DNA of 64,000 bases from Tropicimonas sp. IMCC34043 (GTDB lineage: Bacteria; Pseudomonadota; Alphaproteobacteria; Rhodobacterales; Rhodobacteraceae), in contig NZ_QMEK01000004.1 in the NCBI RefSeq assembly GCF_003390845.1, forward strand, positions 281,948 to 345,947. Reading direction: 5' to 3'. Positions 34,877 through 44,165 of this stretch are shown in pieces; positions within the stretch are counted from its first letter, which is position 1; the number at the start of each line of letters is the position of its first letter. The notes below the pieces were generated by a model. The model was not told the DNA's origin. It searched no databases and was given only the letters and a program-made list of their open reading frames with translations. A program made the translations under genes and the position numbers.

Positions 34877-37813
34877 ATGTGCGCCGACACCACCGATCAG
34901 ACCACAGACACCGACTACAAGGACACCCTGAACCTGCCGCGCACCGAGTTTCCGATGCGCGCCGGCCTGCCCAAGCGCGAGCCTGGCTGGCTGGAACGCT
35001 GGGCGAAGATCGGGATCTACGACCGGCTGCGCGAGAAGGCCGAGGCCTCGGCCCGGGTGCCCTTCACGCTGCATGATGGCCCGCCCTATGCCAACGGGCA
35101 TCTGCATATCGGTCACGCGCTGAACAAGGTCCTGAAGGACATGGTGGTGCGTTCCGAGCAGATGATGGGGCGGGATGCGCGCTATGTCCCGGGCTGGGAT
35201 TGCCACGGTCTGCCGATCGAGTGGAAGATCGAGGAGCAATACCGCCAGAAGGGCAAGAACAAGGATGAGGTGCCGGTGCTGGAGCTGCGCCGGGAATGCC
35301 GCGCCTTTGCCGAGGGCTGGGTCGACATCCAGCGCGAGGAATTCAAGCGGCTCGGTGTGACCGGCAACTGGGACAACCCCTATCTGACCATGGATTTCCA
35401 TGCCGAGGCAGTGATCGCCGAGGAATTCATGAAGTTCCTGATGAACGGCACGCTGTATCAGGGCTCGAAGCCGGTGATGTGGTCGGTGGTCGAGAAGACC
35501 GCGCTGGCCGAGGCGGAGGTCGAGTACCACGACCACCAGAGTCACACGATCTGGGTGAAGTTCCCGGTGATCCGCGCCCTCGACAAGAGCGGTGCGCGCT
35601 CGCAGTTGCGCGGTGTCAACGTGGTGATCTGGACCACCACGCCCTGGACCATCCCGTCGAACCGGGCCGTCGCGTTCAATCCCGATCTGGCCTATGGCCT
35701 ATACCGCGTGACCGCGGCGCCAGAGGGCAACTGGGCGAAGGTCGGCGACGAATACCTTCTGGCCGACAATCTGGCCGAGGCGGTGATGACGGCGGCCAAG
35801 GTCGAGGCCTGGGAGCGGGTGCAGGATGTCACGTCCGAACAGCTTGACCTGATGGTCTGTGCCCATCCGTTCCGCGGCATCGAGGGCGGCAGTGGCGAAT
35901 GGGACTATGAGGTTCCGATGCTGCCCGGCACCCATGTGACCGACGAGGCCGGGACCGGATTTGTCCATACCGCGCCGAGCCATGGCGCCGACGACTTTAT
36001 CCTGGGCGTTCGTCACGGGCTGAAGATGACCCACAACGTGTTGCCCGACGGGTCGTTCCGCGAGGACTTGCCGCTGTTCGGCGGGGCGGTGATCTTTGAC
36101 GAGAAGGGCAAGGAAAAGGACGCCAACAGCCGTGTGATCGACGCGCTTGCGGGTATCGGCGCGCTGATCGCGCGGGGCCGCGTCAAGCATTCCTATCCGC
36201 ATTCCTGGCGGTCGAAGGCGCCGTTGATCTTTCGCAACACGCCGCAGTGGTTTGCGGCGATCGACCGGGCGGTGGGCGACGGGCAGGACACCTATGGCAA
36301 GACGATCCGCGCCCGTGCGCTGCGCTCGATCGACGAGCTCGTGGCCTTCACCCCCGAGACCGGGCGCAACCGGATCCGGTCGATGATCGAGGCGCGGCCC
36401 GACTGGGTGCTGTCGCGCCAGCGCGCCTGGGGCGTGCCGCTTACCTGTTTCGTCAGGAAGGGCGCGAAGCCCGACGATGCCGACTTCCTGCTGCGCGACG
36501 CGGCGGTGAATGCGCGTATCGTGGCGGCCTTCGAGACGGAAGGCGCGGATGCCTGGTACAAGGACGGCGCCAAGGCGCGGTTCCTTGGCGCCGATCACGA
36601 CCCGGAACAGTACGAGCAGGTCTTTGACGTGCTCGATGTCTGGTTCGATTCGGGCTCGACCCACGCCTTCGTGCTGCGCGACCGCGCCGATGGTTCGACC
36701 GACGGCATTGCCGATCTCTATCTGGAAGGTACCGACCAGCACCGCGGCTGGTTCCATTCCTCGATGCTGCAGGCCTGCGGCACGATCGGGCGGGCGCCCT
36801 ATCGGGGCGTGCTGACCCATGGCTTCACGCTGGACGAGAAGGGCAACAAGATGTCCAAGTCGCTCGGCAACACCATCCTGCCCGAGCAGGTGGTCAAGCA
36901 ATACGGCGCCGACATCCTGCGGCTTTGGGTGGCGCAGACGGATTTTACCGTCGACCAGCGGATCGGCCCCGAGATCCTGAAGGGCACCGCCGACAGTTAT
37001 CGGCGGCTGAGGAATACCCTGCGCTTCATCCTCGGGTCGCTGCCCGATTTCGACGAGACGAAGCGGGTGGCCTATGCCGACATGCCGCAGCTGGAACGTA
37101 TCGTGCTGCACGGGCTGACCGAGCTCGACACGATGGTGCGCGAGGGCTACGCGCGCTATGATTTTCAGGGCGTGTTCCAGACCGTGTTCAACTTTGCCAC
37201 GCTGACGCTGTCGTCCTATTATCTCGACGTGCGCAAGGATGCGCTTTACTGCGACGCGGCCGACAGCCCGCGCCGGCTGGCCGCCTTGACGGTGCTCGAT
37301 GCGCTGTTCCACCGGCTGACCACCTGGCTTGCGCCGGTCCTGGTCTTTACCATGGAGGAGGTCTGGCTGGAGCGGTATCCGGGCGAGGACAGTTCGGTGC
37401 ACCTGCAGGACTTTCCCGAGACGCCGGCCGAGTGGTGCGACCCGGAGCTTTGGGCAAGGGGGCTTCGCGTGCGCGAGGTGCGGCGCGTGGTGACCGGCGC
37501 GCTGGAACTGGCGCGGCGCGACAAGGTGATCGGGTCCTCGCTGGAAGCGGCGCCCGTGGTGCATGTGACCGAGGACGTGGCGGCGCTGATGAATGCCGAG
37601 GCTTTCGCCGATCTTTGCATCACCTCGGCGATCACGATCTCGACCGACGCGATCCCCGAGGGGGCGTTCACCCTGCCCGATGTGCCGGGCGTCGGCGTGG
37701 TCTTTGACCTTGCCGAGGGAGAGAAGTGCCAGCGCTGCTGGAAGATCCTGCCCGATGTCGGCACGCACAGCCATGCCGGGGTCTGCGCGCGCTGCGACGA
37801 GGCGCTTGGCTGA
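34877..37813 (+). CDS. ileS: Isoleucyl-tRNA synthetase
   Basis: This class I synthetase has 978 residues from the ATG at 34877 (start MCADTTDQ), which has GAAGGA upstream; an in-frame ATG nine codons earlier has none. The HIGH motif is PPYANGHLHIGHALNK near residue 75, and KMSKS (GNKMSKSLGN) is at 658-662. The editing domain contains WTTTPWTIPSNRA. The C-terminal zinc knuckle is CQRCWK...CARCDEALG. It is alone between a repeat and a terminator. I saw no T-box leader upstream. Confidence 0.98.
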   Translation: MCADTTDQTTDTDYKDTLNLPRTEFPMRAGLPKREPGWLERWAKIGIYDRLREKAEASARVPFTLHDGPPYANGHLHIGHALNKVLKDMVVRSEQMMGRDARYVPGWDCHGLPIEWKIEEQYRQKGKNKDEVPVLELRRECRAFAEGWVDIQREEFKRLGVTGNWDNPYLTMDFHAEAVIAEEFMKFLMNGTLYQGSKPVMWSVVEKTALAEAEVEYHDHQSHTIWVKFPVIRALDKSGARSQLRGVNVVIWTTTPWTIPSNRAVAFNPDLAYGLYRVTAAPEGNWAKVGDEYLLADNLAEAVMTAAKVEAWERVQDVTSEQLDLMVCAHPFRGIEGGSGEWDYEVPMLPGTHVTDEAGTGFVHTAPSHGADDFILGVRHGLKMTHNVLPDGSFREDLPLFGGAVIFDEKGKEKDANSRVIDALAGIGALIARGRVKHSYPHSWRSKAPLIFRNTPQWFAAIDRAVGDGQDTYGKTIRARALRSIDELVAFTPETGRNRIRSMIEARPDWVLSRQRAWGVPLTCFVRKGAKPDDADFLLRDAAVNARIVAAFETEGADAWYKDGAKARFLGADHDPEQYEQVFDVLDVWFDSGSTHAFVLRDRADGSTDGIADLYLEGTDQHRGWFHSSMLQACGTIGRAPYRGVLTHGFTLDEKGNKMSKSLGNTILPEQVVKQYGADILRLWVAQTDFTVDQRIGPEILKGTADSYRRLRNTLRFILGSLPDFDETKRVAYADMPQLERIVLHGLTELDTMVREGYARYDFQGVFQTVFNFATLTLSSYYLDVRKDALYCDAADSPRRLAALTVLDALFHRLTTWLAPVLVFTMEEVWLERYPGEDSSVHLQDFPETPAEWCDPELWARGLRVREVRRVVTGALELARRDKVIGSSLEAAPVVHVTEDVAALMNAEAFADLCITSAITISTDAIPEGAFTLPDVPGVGVVFDLAEGEKCQRCWKILPDVGTHSHAGVCARCDEALG

Positions 37814-37844
37814 AGCCATCGGCCGCGATGACCATGCCTGACAG

Positions 37845-37879
37845 CGGGGGAGGTGCCGGAAACGGTGCCTTCCCCGTTT
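37845..37879 (+). terminator. Rho-independent terminator of ileS
   Basis: A 14-pair stem (37845-37858 with 37863-37876, three G-U pairs) with a GAAA loop is followed by TTTG. It begins 31 bases after the ileS stop and lies between convergent genes. Confidence 0.7.
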
Positions 37880-37940
37880 GCCATTTGGCCGTTTTAAGCC
37901 ATCGGGTCGTCGCGAGACCATGCCGGTCCCGGCCGTACCG

Positions 37941-38225
37941 TCACGGATCGGGCGGAAAGTGCTCGGCCAGATAGGCGACGATCTTGTTGCGATGCTCCGG
38001 CCGGGTCTCGATATCGGTCATCTGTTCGATGAACGCCTGCCAGCCTTCGGCGGTGAAGCCGTCGCTCTGCTGGATGTTGTGCAGGGTATGGCAGCGGGTG
38101 CATTCGGTGCGCAGTTCGGCATAGCCGTCGCCCTTGGGCAGGGGCGCTGCAACGGCGGTGGCCTGTAGGGCAAGGCAGGCCGTCAGGCCGAACCCGGCCC
38201 TGAGAACGCCTGAAACAAGGGTCAT
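37941..38225 (-). CDS. Small monoheme c-type cytochrome
   Basis: This 94-residue protein has a Sec signal (about 1-27, ending AVAA) and one heme-attachment motif CTRCH near residue 43. The rest reads as a compact helical cytochrome c domain, with WQAFIEQMTDIETRP supplying a candidate distal Met near 68. I use the ATG at 38225 rather than the longer in-frame start. It could be an electron carrier in the periplasm; no dehydrogenase gene is beside it. phaZ lies upstream on the same strand, 89 bases away. Confidence 0.82.
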   Translation of the reverse strand: MTLVSGVLRAGFGLTACLALQATAVAAPLPKGDGYAELRTECTRCHTLHNIQQSDGFTAEGWQAFIEQMTDIETRPEHRNKIVAYLAEHFPPDP

Positions 38226-38314
38226 GATCGTATGTCCTCGACTCGATGGGCAATCTGCCACCGGGACGTGACGCTTGGGTGACGGCGACAGCGCGGCGTG
38301 GTGCCGCGCCGCGG

Positions 38315-39526
38315 TCACTCCATGGCGAGGATCATGTTGCGCACGACCGGATAGATCTCGCGCTCCCACTTGCGGCCGGAAAAGACGCCATAATGACCGA
38401 CATTGGCCTGCAGATGGTGACGTTTCAGGTGCGGCCGCAAGGACCGGCAGAGATCGTGGGCAGAGGTCGTCTGACCGAGCCCGCAGATGTCGTCGCGCCC
38501 GCCCTCGACGGTCAGCAGCGCGGTGTTGCGAATGGCGCCGGGATCGACCAGCTTGCCGCGATAGGTGAATTCGCCCTTCGCGAGGTCGGCCTTCTGGAAC
38601 ACCCGGTCGATGGTTTCGAGGTAGAACTCGGCGCTCAGGTCCAGAACGGCGAAGTATTCGTCATAGAAATCCTTGATCCGCTGCGCCTCTACCTCCTCGC
38701 CGCGGGCGAGGTGCTTGTAGAGCTTGCGGTGCTGGGCCTGGTGACGCTCCATGTTCATCGCCATGAAGGCGCTGAGCTGGACAAAGCCCGGATAGACCCG
38801 GCGCCCGGCACCGGTATAGCGCGCCGGGACCTTCGCGATCACGTTGTTCTCGAACCAGCTCATCGGCTTTTCCTGCGCGAGGTGGTTGACCTCGGTCGGG
38901 CTTTCGCGGACGTCGATGGGCCCGGCCATCAGCGTCATGGTGCGGGGCGTGGCGGGATTGCTTTCGGCCGACATCACGGCGACGGCGGCGAGGGTCTGCA
39001 CGCAGGGTTGGCAGACCGCCAGCACGTTGCCGCCCGGCCCGATCGCCTCGAGAAAGCGGATGATGTATTCGACATAATCCTCGACCCCGAAAACACCCGC
39101 CGACAGCGGCACGTCGCGGGTATTGATCCAGTCGGTGATATAGACATCGTGGTCGCGCAGCAGCACCTCGACGGTGCCGCGCAGCAGTGTGGCGAAATGT
39201 CCCGACAGCGGTGCCACGACCAGAACGGCGGGCTGCGGCGTGTCGATGTCCTTGGCAAAACGGATCAGCCGACCATAGGGAAGTTCCAGCGTGACCTCTT
39301 CGGTCACCGCCACCTCGCGGTTGGCAACCGGCACCGTTTTGATGTTGAAAGGCGGTCTCACATGAGAGATTCGCAGCCGTGAGAGCATTTCGAAGCTGGC
39401 GTCGACGTAGGGCAGGGCGCCATTCATTGCACTTGTGCCCGGAAAATCCTTCAACCGGGTCATTCCTGCAAATGTCCTGATCGGTGCAATCAGGTCGTCC
39501 TGCGCCTGGTAGAGTTGGTACAACAT
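38315..39526 (-). CDS. phaZ: Intracellular polyhydroxyalkanoate depolymerase
   Basis: PhaZ breaks down intracellular PHB granules to 3-hydroxybutyrate oligomers. The 403-residue alpha/beta-hydrolase has the cysteine-nucleophile box of this family, VLAVCQPCVQTLAAV, in place of the usual GxSxG serine. It starts MLYQLYQAQDDLIAPIRTFA, a typical opening. The C-terminal His/Asp partners are expected in GHYGVFSGRKWE and the DDICG region. It is divergent from a glutathione transferase gene. With the phasin-like gene at 7.5 kb, this indicates PHB storage. Confidence 0.93.
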   Translation of the reverse strand: MLYQLYQAQDDLIAPIRTFAGMTRLKDFPGTSAMNGALPYVDASFEMLSRLRISHVRPPFNIKTVPVANREVAVTEEVTLELPYGRLIRFAKDIDTPQPAVLVVAPLSGHFATLLRGTVEVLLRDHDVYITDWINTRDVPLSAGVFGVEDYVEYIIRFLEAIGPGGNVLAVCQPCVQTLAAVAVMSAESNPATPRTMTLMAGPIDVRESPTEVNHLAQEKPMSWFENNVIAKVPARYTGAGRRVYPGFVQLSAFMAMNMERHQAQHRKLYKHLARGEEVEAQRIKDFYDEYFAVLDLSAEFYLETIDRVFQKADLAKGEFTYRGKLVDPGAIRNTALLTVEGGRDDICGLGQTTSAHDLCRSLRPHLKRHHLQANVGHYGVFSGRKWEREIYPVVRNMILAME

Positions 39527-39633
39527 CGCCGCTTCCCTCAGCCAATCCTGGCCGTATAGTATTTAAAGCACTTCATGCTGCAGTGCGACATGTATTATGC
39601 GCAACGCGGCGATGTTGTCCCATGGAGGTGATA

Positions 39634-40287
39634 ATGGCCAAGGCGACTCTCACGATTTCCTCCAAGAACTATTCCTCATGGTCGCTGCGAGGATGGCTCC
39701 TTTGCAAGATGGCAGGTATCGATTTCATCGAAAAACCTGTGAATATCGACGATCCCGAGACGCGCCAGGAACTTTTGCTGCTATCGCCATCCGTGCGCGT
39801 GCCGCGGCTGAACCACAACGGGGTCGATGTCTGGGACACCCTCGCCATTGCAGAATACCTGAACGAGGTGGCGCCGGAGGCCGGTCTCCTGCCTGATGAC
39901 ATCAAGACCCGGGCCCACTGCCGGGCGATCTCGGGCGAGATCCACTCGGGCTTCTACAATCTGCGCTCGGCGCTGCCGATGAACATCAAGGCCCGGCACA
40001 AGACCTTCAAGTTCTTCTCGGGCGCCCGCCCCGACGTGCTGCGGATCAAGGAAATCTGGTCCGAATGCCTCGAGACCTATGGCGGACCGTTCCTGTTCGG
40101 CGAGCCGACCGTCGCCGACGCCATGTATGCGCCGGTCTGCACCCGGTTCCGCACCTATGCGGTCGAGCTTGACCCCGAGATCGACGCCTATTGCACCCGG
40201 ATCTATGACTGGGCGCCGATGGCCGAATGGATCGCGGCGGCGAACGAGGAACCCGACGAGATGGTCGAGCTCGAAGTCGAGTTCTGA
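39634..40287 (+). CDS. Glutathione S-transferase family protein
   Basis: This 217-residue protein starts at the ATG at 39634, directly after the strong Shine-Dalgarno GGAGGTGATA; the longer upstream frame is not used. It has the N-terminal thioredoxin-like domain (LTISSKNYSSWSLRGWLLCKMAGIDF, with a Ser-Ser-Trp active-site stretch) and the SPSVRVPRL loop with its cis-Pro. A helical C-terminal domain follows. The substrate is unknown. It is divergent from phaZ, 107 bases away, and its 3' end is convergent with the mannosidase gene. Confidence 0.9.
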   Translation: MAKATLTISSKNYSSWSLRGWLLCKMAGIDFIEKPVNIDDPETRQELLLLSPSVRVPRLNHNGVDVWDTLAIAEYLNEVAPEAGLLPDDIKTRAHCRAISGEIHSGFYNLRSALPMNIKARHKTFKFFSGARPDVLRIKEIWSECLETYGGPFLFGEPTVADAMYAPVCTRFRTYAVELDPEIDAYCTRIYDWAPMAEWIAAANEEPDEMVELEVEF

Positions 40288-40304
40288 GCCGCCGCGGCGC
40301 GCGA

Positions 40305-42743
40305 TCACCTGGCCGGGGCGATGCAGGTCGCCCCGTAGAGATGGCGCAGGGTCAGGTTCGGCCGGGCGCCGGGTTCGGCCGGGGTGAAGGTGATGTCGAC
40401 CGGGTCGCCCGGCAGCAGCAGGAAGCCCGCGTCCGAAAACCTTCCCGGGATGTCCGCCTCGAGCGCGACGAAGAAGGCGGGCGCGCTGCAGCCGAGGCTG
40501 ATCTTCCAGCCATCGCCGATGTCGCGGACCTGCATCGCGATCTGCGGGTCGCGCAGATCATAGGATTTGTAAGGTCCGGGCGCGAAATGATCGGTTCCGG
40601 CGACGCCTGCCGGGCCGGTCCAGCGATAGACCAGCATCTCCCCTGGCGCGAGTACGCAGGTGCGCAGCGCCTCGATCGCCGCATCGGTCGGGACCGTAAC
40701 CTCGACCTCGTCCAGCGCCCTTTTGCTGCCGTCCATCGACAGCGCCGAAGCCGAGATGCGCAGGGTCACCGGAAGAGCCGTGTCGTTCACCGCCCGCAGC
40801 GCGATACCACCCTCGACCGGCACGGCGTTTACCGTGACCGGGGCATAGAAATGCCGCGCCATGTGATGCAGGATCTTCCAGCCGCCGCCATGGTCGAGCG
40901 AGGACCACGAACAGACTGGCCAGGTATCGTTGAGCTGCCAGTAAAGCGTGCCCATGCAGCGCGGTTTCAACCCGCGCCAGTGGCCGACCGCGGTGCGAAT
41001 GGCCAACCCCTGCTGGACCTGACTGAGATAGACGAAATCTTCGAACCCGGTCGGAAAGCGGAAATAGCGGAACATGGTCTCGGCGATCCGCGCGTTGCCG
41101 CCCCGGTTCTTCTGGTGGCTTTCGAATACCGGGGCCGAGATGTTGAAATCCTCGGGCGCGGCGAAGCGCCGGATCGCCGCCATCGAAGGGTAGGACTGAA
41201 AGCCGAATTCGGAGCAGAAGCGCGGGGCCACGTCGCGATAATGGTCGAAATCCTGCCCCTCGTGCCAGACCGACCAGAAATGCATGTCGCCGGCGCTGTC
41301 GTCGTGCCAGGCGTCGCCAAAGCTCAGCGGCCCCGGGCTGGGGGAAGACGGCCACCAGTTCGCACCGGGATCGGTGGCCATGAGCGCCGCTTCGATCCCG
41401 CGGTTCAGCCGGTCGTAGCTGACCAGATATCGGTCGCGATCCCGCCGGCTTTCGGGAAACCAGGACAGCATCCCGATCAGTTCGTTGTCGCCGCACCAGA
41501 GGGCTGTCGAGGCATGGTGATGCAGCCGTGCGACGACGTCCTGCACCTCGGCCGCAACCTCGGCCAGAAACTCGGGCGTCGAGGGGTAGAGGTTGCAGGC
41601 GAACATGAAATCCTGCCAGACCAGCAGCCCCAGTTCGTCGCAGATGTCGTGCAGCCAGTCCGGTTCATAGCGCCCGCCGCCCCAGATCCGGATCATGTTC
41701 ATGTTGGCATCCGCCGCCGATTGCAGAAGCTCGCGCACGCCCTCACGGGTAATTCGCCCGGCCAGCGCATCGGCGGGGATCCAGTTCGCACCGCGGCAGA
41801 ACACCGGCCGGCCGTTGACCCGGACAAGAAAGCTTCGGCCGATCTCGTCGGGTTCTGACACCAGTTCGATCTGCCGCAGCCCGATCCGGCGGCGTTCGAC
41901 CTGCTGGCCCGTCGCGACGCTCAGATCGCACAGCGGCTGCTCGCCCAAACCCGCGGGCCACCAGAGCGCCGGCTCCGCGATGCGGAAAACAGCCGTGACA
42001 ACGGGGTCGGTGACACCGTCGGGAACGATCACCGTCTGATGTTCGTCGCAGAATTCGAATCGGACAAACGCCCGCGGCGTGCGCGCCAGTCCCTCCAGAT
42101 GGGCCGCGACGGTCACGGTCACGCCCTCGGCCCCGTGGTCCTGCGTTATCGCCAGCCGGCCGATGCGCTGCGCCATCACCGGTTCCAGCCGCATTGCGCC
42201 ATAGATCCCCATTGGCGCCAGCGCGATGTTCCAGTCCCAGCCAAAGTCGCATTGCGGCTTTCGCAGCATGTTGCCGTTCGGGATCGGCGAATTGTCCCTG
42301 TGCCAGGGCACGAAGAAGGGCTGCGCCTGTTGCGCTGCCGCGGCCGCGGCAATGGCGGATTTCAGCGTGATCTCGATCAGGTTCGTCCCGACCCGGGCCG
42401 CGCCAGATATGTCGACGCGCCAGCGCCGGTGCGCATTGGCGCAATCGAGCACGGCAATCCCGTTCACCCGTATCGTCGCGACCGTGTCGATTTCATCGAG
42501 CACAAGCACCAGATCGGTGCGATCGAGCGCCACTTCGCGCGTCAGCGTCCAGTCCCGTTCGGCGATCCAGCGCAGATCGAATTCGTTGCGGCCCCAATAG
42601 GGGTCCGGAATGCGCCCGGCTGCCTGCAACGCGGTGATCACGTCGCCCGGCAGGGCGATTTCGAGCCCCAGGGCGCCGTCGCCGTCGGTCAGTCGCCACA
42701 CCCCTGAAAGATCCAGCGCCCCGCTGTGGTGCGATGTCTGCAT
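40305..42743 (-). CDS. Beta-mannosidase-like glycoside hydrolase family 2
   Basis: This 812-residue GH2 enzyme starts at the ATG at 42743 (GGAGAG upstream). It has the N-terminal jelly-roll and immunoglobulin-like domains and a TIM-barrel domain. The acid/base residue is Glu421 in WCGDNELI and the nucleophile is Glu512 in CSEFGFQS. Their 91-residue spacing is close to that of characterised GH2 beta-mannosidases. No signal peptide is seen, so it acts in the cytoplasm on imported manno-oligosaccharides. No sugar transporter is next to it. It is divergent from a LacI-type regulator across a palindrome. Confidence 0.92.
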   Translation of the reverse strand: MQTSHHSGALDLSGVWRLTDGDGALGLEIALPGDVITALQAAGRIPDPYWGRNEFDLRWIAERDWTLTREVALDRTDLVLVLDEIDTVATIRVNGIAVLDCANAHRRWRVDISGAARVGTNLIEITLKSAIAAAAAAQQAQPFFVPWHRDNSPIPNGNMLRKPQCDFGWDWNIALAPMGIYGAMRLEPVMAQRIGRLAITQDHGAEGVTVTVAAHLEGLARTPRAFVRFEFCDEHQTVIVPDGVTDPVVTAVFRIAEPALWWPAGLGEQPLCDLSVATGQQVERRRIGLRQIELVSEPDEIGRSFLVRVNGRPVFCRGANWIPADALAGRITREGVRELLQSAADANMNMIRIWGGGRYEPDWLHDICDELGLLVWQDFMFACNLYPSTPEFLAEVAAEVQDVVARLHHHASTALWCGDNELIGMLSWFPESRRDRDRYLVSYDRLNRGIEAALMATDPGANWWPSSPSPGPLSFGDAWHDDSAGDMHFWSVWHEGQDFDHYRDVAPRFCSEFGFQSYPSMAAIRRFAAPEDFNISAPVFESHQKNRGGNARIAETMFRYFRFPTGFEDFVYLSQVQQGLAIRTAVGHWRGLKPRCMGTLYWQLNDTWPVCSWSSLDHGGGWKILHHMARHFYAPVTVNAVPVEGGIALRAVNDTALPVTLRISASALSMDGSKRALDEVEVTVPTDAAIEALRTCVLAPGEMLVYRWTGPAGVAGTDHFAPGPYKSYDLRDPQIAMQVRDIGDGWKISLGCSAPAFFVALEADIPGRFSDAGFLLLPGDPVDITFTPAEPGARPNLTLRHLYGATCIAPAR

Positions 42744-43062
42744 GTCGCTCTCCGTTCTCCCCAGGGCTGGCGGCCCATCGGGTGCCTTGCCGTGGCGGCG
42801 TGCGCGACGCCTCTTGAACCCTCCGGGCCGTCGACCAGGGCGGCCGTGCCTTGCCGGCGTCGCGATGTAAAACCTGCGTCCCCGTCGCTGAAAACGTTGT
42901 AAGTTAACGCTGGGTAACTTACATTCATCTAACGCGGCGGATGGCTGGACGGTCTCGAAGTCTAGTCCAGCAAGGACAGATCGTCCATGTCGCGTGCTGC
43001 CCTGACGTGCCCGATCAGGAGAAAGCAGGGACTGATTCAGCCAGGATTCGGATGGATACGCT
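42744..43062. other. 319-base divergent control region of the mannosidase and lacI-type genes
   Basis: It holds the palindrome at 42898-42923 and no gene. The stretch 42880-42935 is AT-richer than the surroundings and is the likely promoter zone. Confidence 0.5.
42898..42923. promoter_or_regulatory. Operator-like palindrome between the mannosidase and LacI-type genes
   Basis: TGTAAGTTA (42898-42906) and TAACTTACA (42915-42923) are perfect inverted repeats around an eight-base spacer. AACGTT, a CG-centred hexamer as in LacI operators, lies immediately upstream. The position in the divergent promoter region suggests an operator for the adjacent regulator. Confidence 0.6.
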
Positions 43063-44079
43063 ATGAAAACCAAACGCCCGACCCTGAAAACGATTTCGGA
43101 ACTCACCGGCTATGCCGTGCCCACAGTGTCGCGGGCGCTGCAGGATGCGCCCGATATCGCCAAACGGACCCGACAACGGATTCAGGAGACCGCCCGCGAA
43201 ATCGGCTATGTTCCGAACCGCGAGGGCGTGCGGCTCCGCACCGGCATGACGAAGACCATCGCGATGGTTCTGGGGACAGACCAGAACATCAACGAGCATA
43301 CCGGCCAGCTTGTGACCGCACTTGCCGAGAACATAGAGGGCACCGGCTATCACCTGCTCGTCAAACCCTATGCCGTTGGTGCGGATCCGCTCGAGAAGGT
43401 GCGTTACGTGGTCGAAACGCGACTGGCCGATGCCATTGTCATCCAGCATATCGAGGACAAGGATCCCCGGGTCCACTACATGCAGGAGATGAATTTTCCC
43501 TTCGTCACCTACGGGCGGACCCTCGCAAGCGACAGCCACGCTTATTTCGACTTCGACAACATTTCGTTCGGCGAGATTGCGGGGAATGCCTTGCTGGACC
43601 GCGGACGGCGGCACATTCTGGCCATCGCACCGCCGCCCGGGCAGGCGTATTCGCGGCACATGGTCGAAGGGCTGCGCCGGGCCATTGCGGGCACCGACGC
43701 CGAAATCGACGTCCTTGAGGGAGCTTCGAGCGGTTCGCCCCAGTCCCAGATCCGTGCCTCGCTGCGCCTGCGGCTAGAGATGGGGTCGCCGGTCGATGCA
43801 ATCGTCACCCCATCCTCGGGCGCCGCAATCGCCGCGGTCGCCGTCGTCGAACTGATGGGGCGCAAGGTTGGTGACGACTTCGACCTGTTTGGGCGGGAAT
43901 CCTTGCCGTTTCTCAGCATCTTTCGACCAGCCATCCTGACGGTCGTGGAAAACGTGGGCTTGGCAGGCGAATTTCTGGCCAAAGCGGTCATCCGCGCGAT
44001 CGAAACCCCCGACGCGCCGCCGCTGCAACGGCTGGAACGCTATCACTTGCGCCACGTGGATAGCCGCGACCGACACTGA
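43063..44079 (+). CDS. LacI-family transcriptional regulator
   Basis: The 338-residue protein has the N-terminal LacI helix-turn-helix and hinge (LKTISELTGYAVPTVSRALQD from residue 8, hinge EIGYVPN near 45), then a periplasmic-binding-protein-like sugar-sensing domain. It is divergent from the GH2 mannosidase gene, with a palindrome between them, so it most likely represses that gene until a mannoside or its metabolite is bound. The inducer is an inference. No transporter gene follows, which is unusual for a LacI-controlled sugar locus. Confidence 0.92.
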   Translation: MKTKRPTLKTISELTGYAVPTVSRALQDAPDIAKRTRQRIQETAREIGYVPNREGVRLRTGMTKTIAMVLGTDQNINEHTGQLVTALAENIEGTGYHLLVKPYAVGADPLEKVRYVVETRLADAIVIQHIEDKDPRVHYMQEMNFPFVTYGRTLASDSHAYFDFDNISFGEIAGNALLDRGRRHILAIAPPPGQAYSRHMVEGLRRAIAGTDAEIDVLEGASSGSPQSQIRASLRLRLEMGSPVDAIVTPSSGAAIAAVAVVELMGRKVGDDFDLFGRESLPFLSIFRPAILTVVENVGLAGEFLAKAVIRAIETPDAPPLQRLERYHLRHVDSRDRH

Positions 44080-44165
44080 TCCGACGCCGTTCAACATCCT
44101 TGCCCGATCAAAACCGGCCCCCTAACCTTGGCGGCAGGACAGGATATTTGGGGGGGGGACCCAAG

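Noticed and set aside
35699..37921. 740-codon open frame antisense to ileS
   Set aside because: IleS has HIGH, KMSKS and zinc motifs on the plus strand; the antisense frame also runs across its terminator.
39527..39633. PhaR-type site between phaZ and the GST gene (CATGCTGCAGTGCG near 39574)
   Set aside because: TGC-rich, but the half-site spacing does not match the CTGC-N3/4-GCAG sites described for PhaR, so it is too weak to call.
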